This document shows positions 63,931 to 64,000 of a stretch of 64,000 nucleotides of DNA, one piece after another; position 1 is the first letter of the stretch; every line of letters starts with the position of its first letter. The translations under genes were made by a program, and so were the position numbers. The notes beneath the pieces are model-generated. The model did no database searches. It had not been told where the DNA came from and worked only from the letters and a program-made list of their open reading frames with translations. Source of the stretch: Zwartia hollandica (GTDB lineage Bacteria; Pseudomonadota; Gammaproteobacteria; Burkholderiales; Burkholderiaceae_B); assembly GCF_019923725.1 (NCBI RefSeq), contig NZ_JAHXRI010000006.1, forward strand, positions 434,001 through 498,000. The letters are read 5' to 3'.

Positions 63931-64000
63931 AATAGGGTAGGGCAGGTTACCCAACGTAAGGTGCGGATTCAATTAAGCAGCTCTCTTATTGTTTTGATTA
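63931..64000. other. Right edge, no gene recognised
   Basis: The last 70 bases show no frame with recognisable protein sequence on either strand. The transcription unit that contains wecE probably begins or continues beyond the window. Confidence 0.4.

Noticed and set aside
1-64000. Insertion sequences, phage genes, tRNA genes or CRISPR arrays
   Set aside because: No transposase- or integrase-like product, no regularly spaced short repeats and no cloverleaf-like segment was recognised on reading. A dedicated tRNA or repeat search was not possible here.

Overview
The window is one continuous surface-polysaccharide gene region with about 55 protein genes, packed mostly with 0-100 base gaps or ATGA/TGATG/GTGA overlaps. 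I recognise no tRNA, rRNA, CRISPR array or transposase, and no gene-free stretch exceeds about 210 bases. The gene types (Wzm/Wzt export, FnlA/WbpM/WbpV enzymes, GtrA/GtrB, heptose enzymes, GT9 glycosyltransferase) point to a Gram-negative proteobacterium, most likely gamma or beta. No taxonomic marker gene is present, so this is inference. The left ~11 kb looks more G+C-rich; the middle and especially 61.0-62.7 kb are clearly more A+T-rich, as in mosaic O-antigen/capsule loci.

Layout. (1) 1-7653: ABC-transporter-dependent polysaccharide module: end of a GT4 enzyme, manC, wzm, wzt with a C-terminal substrate-binding domain, a methyltransferase-like coiled-coil protein and a two-domain GT4 enzyme. 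The order resembles the E. coli O8/O9a mannan loci. (2) 7734-12028: ugd, UDP-xylose synthase, then GtrB-like and GtrA-like proteins and a small membrane protein. (3) 12016-15588, minus strand: a polymerase/ligase-like membrane protein, rfbC and rfbA. (4) 15666-40193, plus strand: a long run of glycosyltransferases with a YdcF-like protein, a WecA-type initiating transferase, GDP-fucose synthase, a PglK-type ABC flippase, asparagine synthase, a GT9 enzyme and a second polymerase/ligase-like protein. (5) 40212-49024: WbpV-like and WbpM-like enzymes, a PglC-type initiating transferase, an fnlA/reductase/2-epimerase set and two glycosyltransferases. (6) 49148-53612, plus strand: a sugar epimerase and a GDP-D-glycero-D-manno-heptose set, including a three-domain fusion. 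(7) 53613-58255, minus strand: GT11 fucosyltransferase, methyltransferases and GT-like proteins. (8) 58463-63844: a second PglK-type flippase, a methyltransferase, a GT-C-like membrane protein and a WecE-type aminotransferase.

How it fits together. The sugar-nucleotide enzymes predict GDP-mannose, UDP-glucuronate, UDP-xylose, dTDP-sugars, GDP-fucose, a D-series and an L-series 2-acetamido-2,6-dideoxy sugar, and GDP-heptose. Several pathways lack a step here (manB, gmd, rfbB, rfbD), so they must be completed outside the window. There are two initiating transferases, two PglK-type flippases, two polymerase/ligase-like proteins and one Wzm/Wzt exporter. At least two, perhaps three, glycan assembly lines therefore appear to sit side by side. 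The most unusual single items are the three-domain heptose protein at 50113-52038, the degraded methyltransferase at 3950-5095, the conserved C-terminal domain on both polymerase/ligase-like proteins, and an unrecognised duplicated GT-like family at 26012 and 28551.
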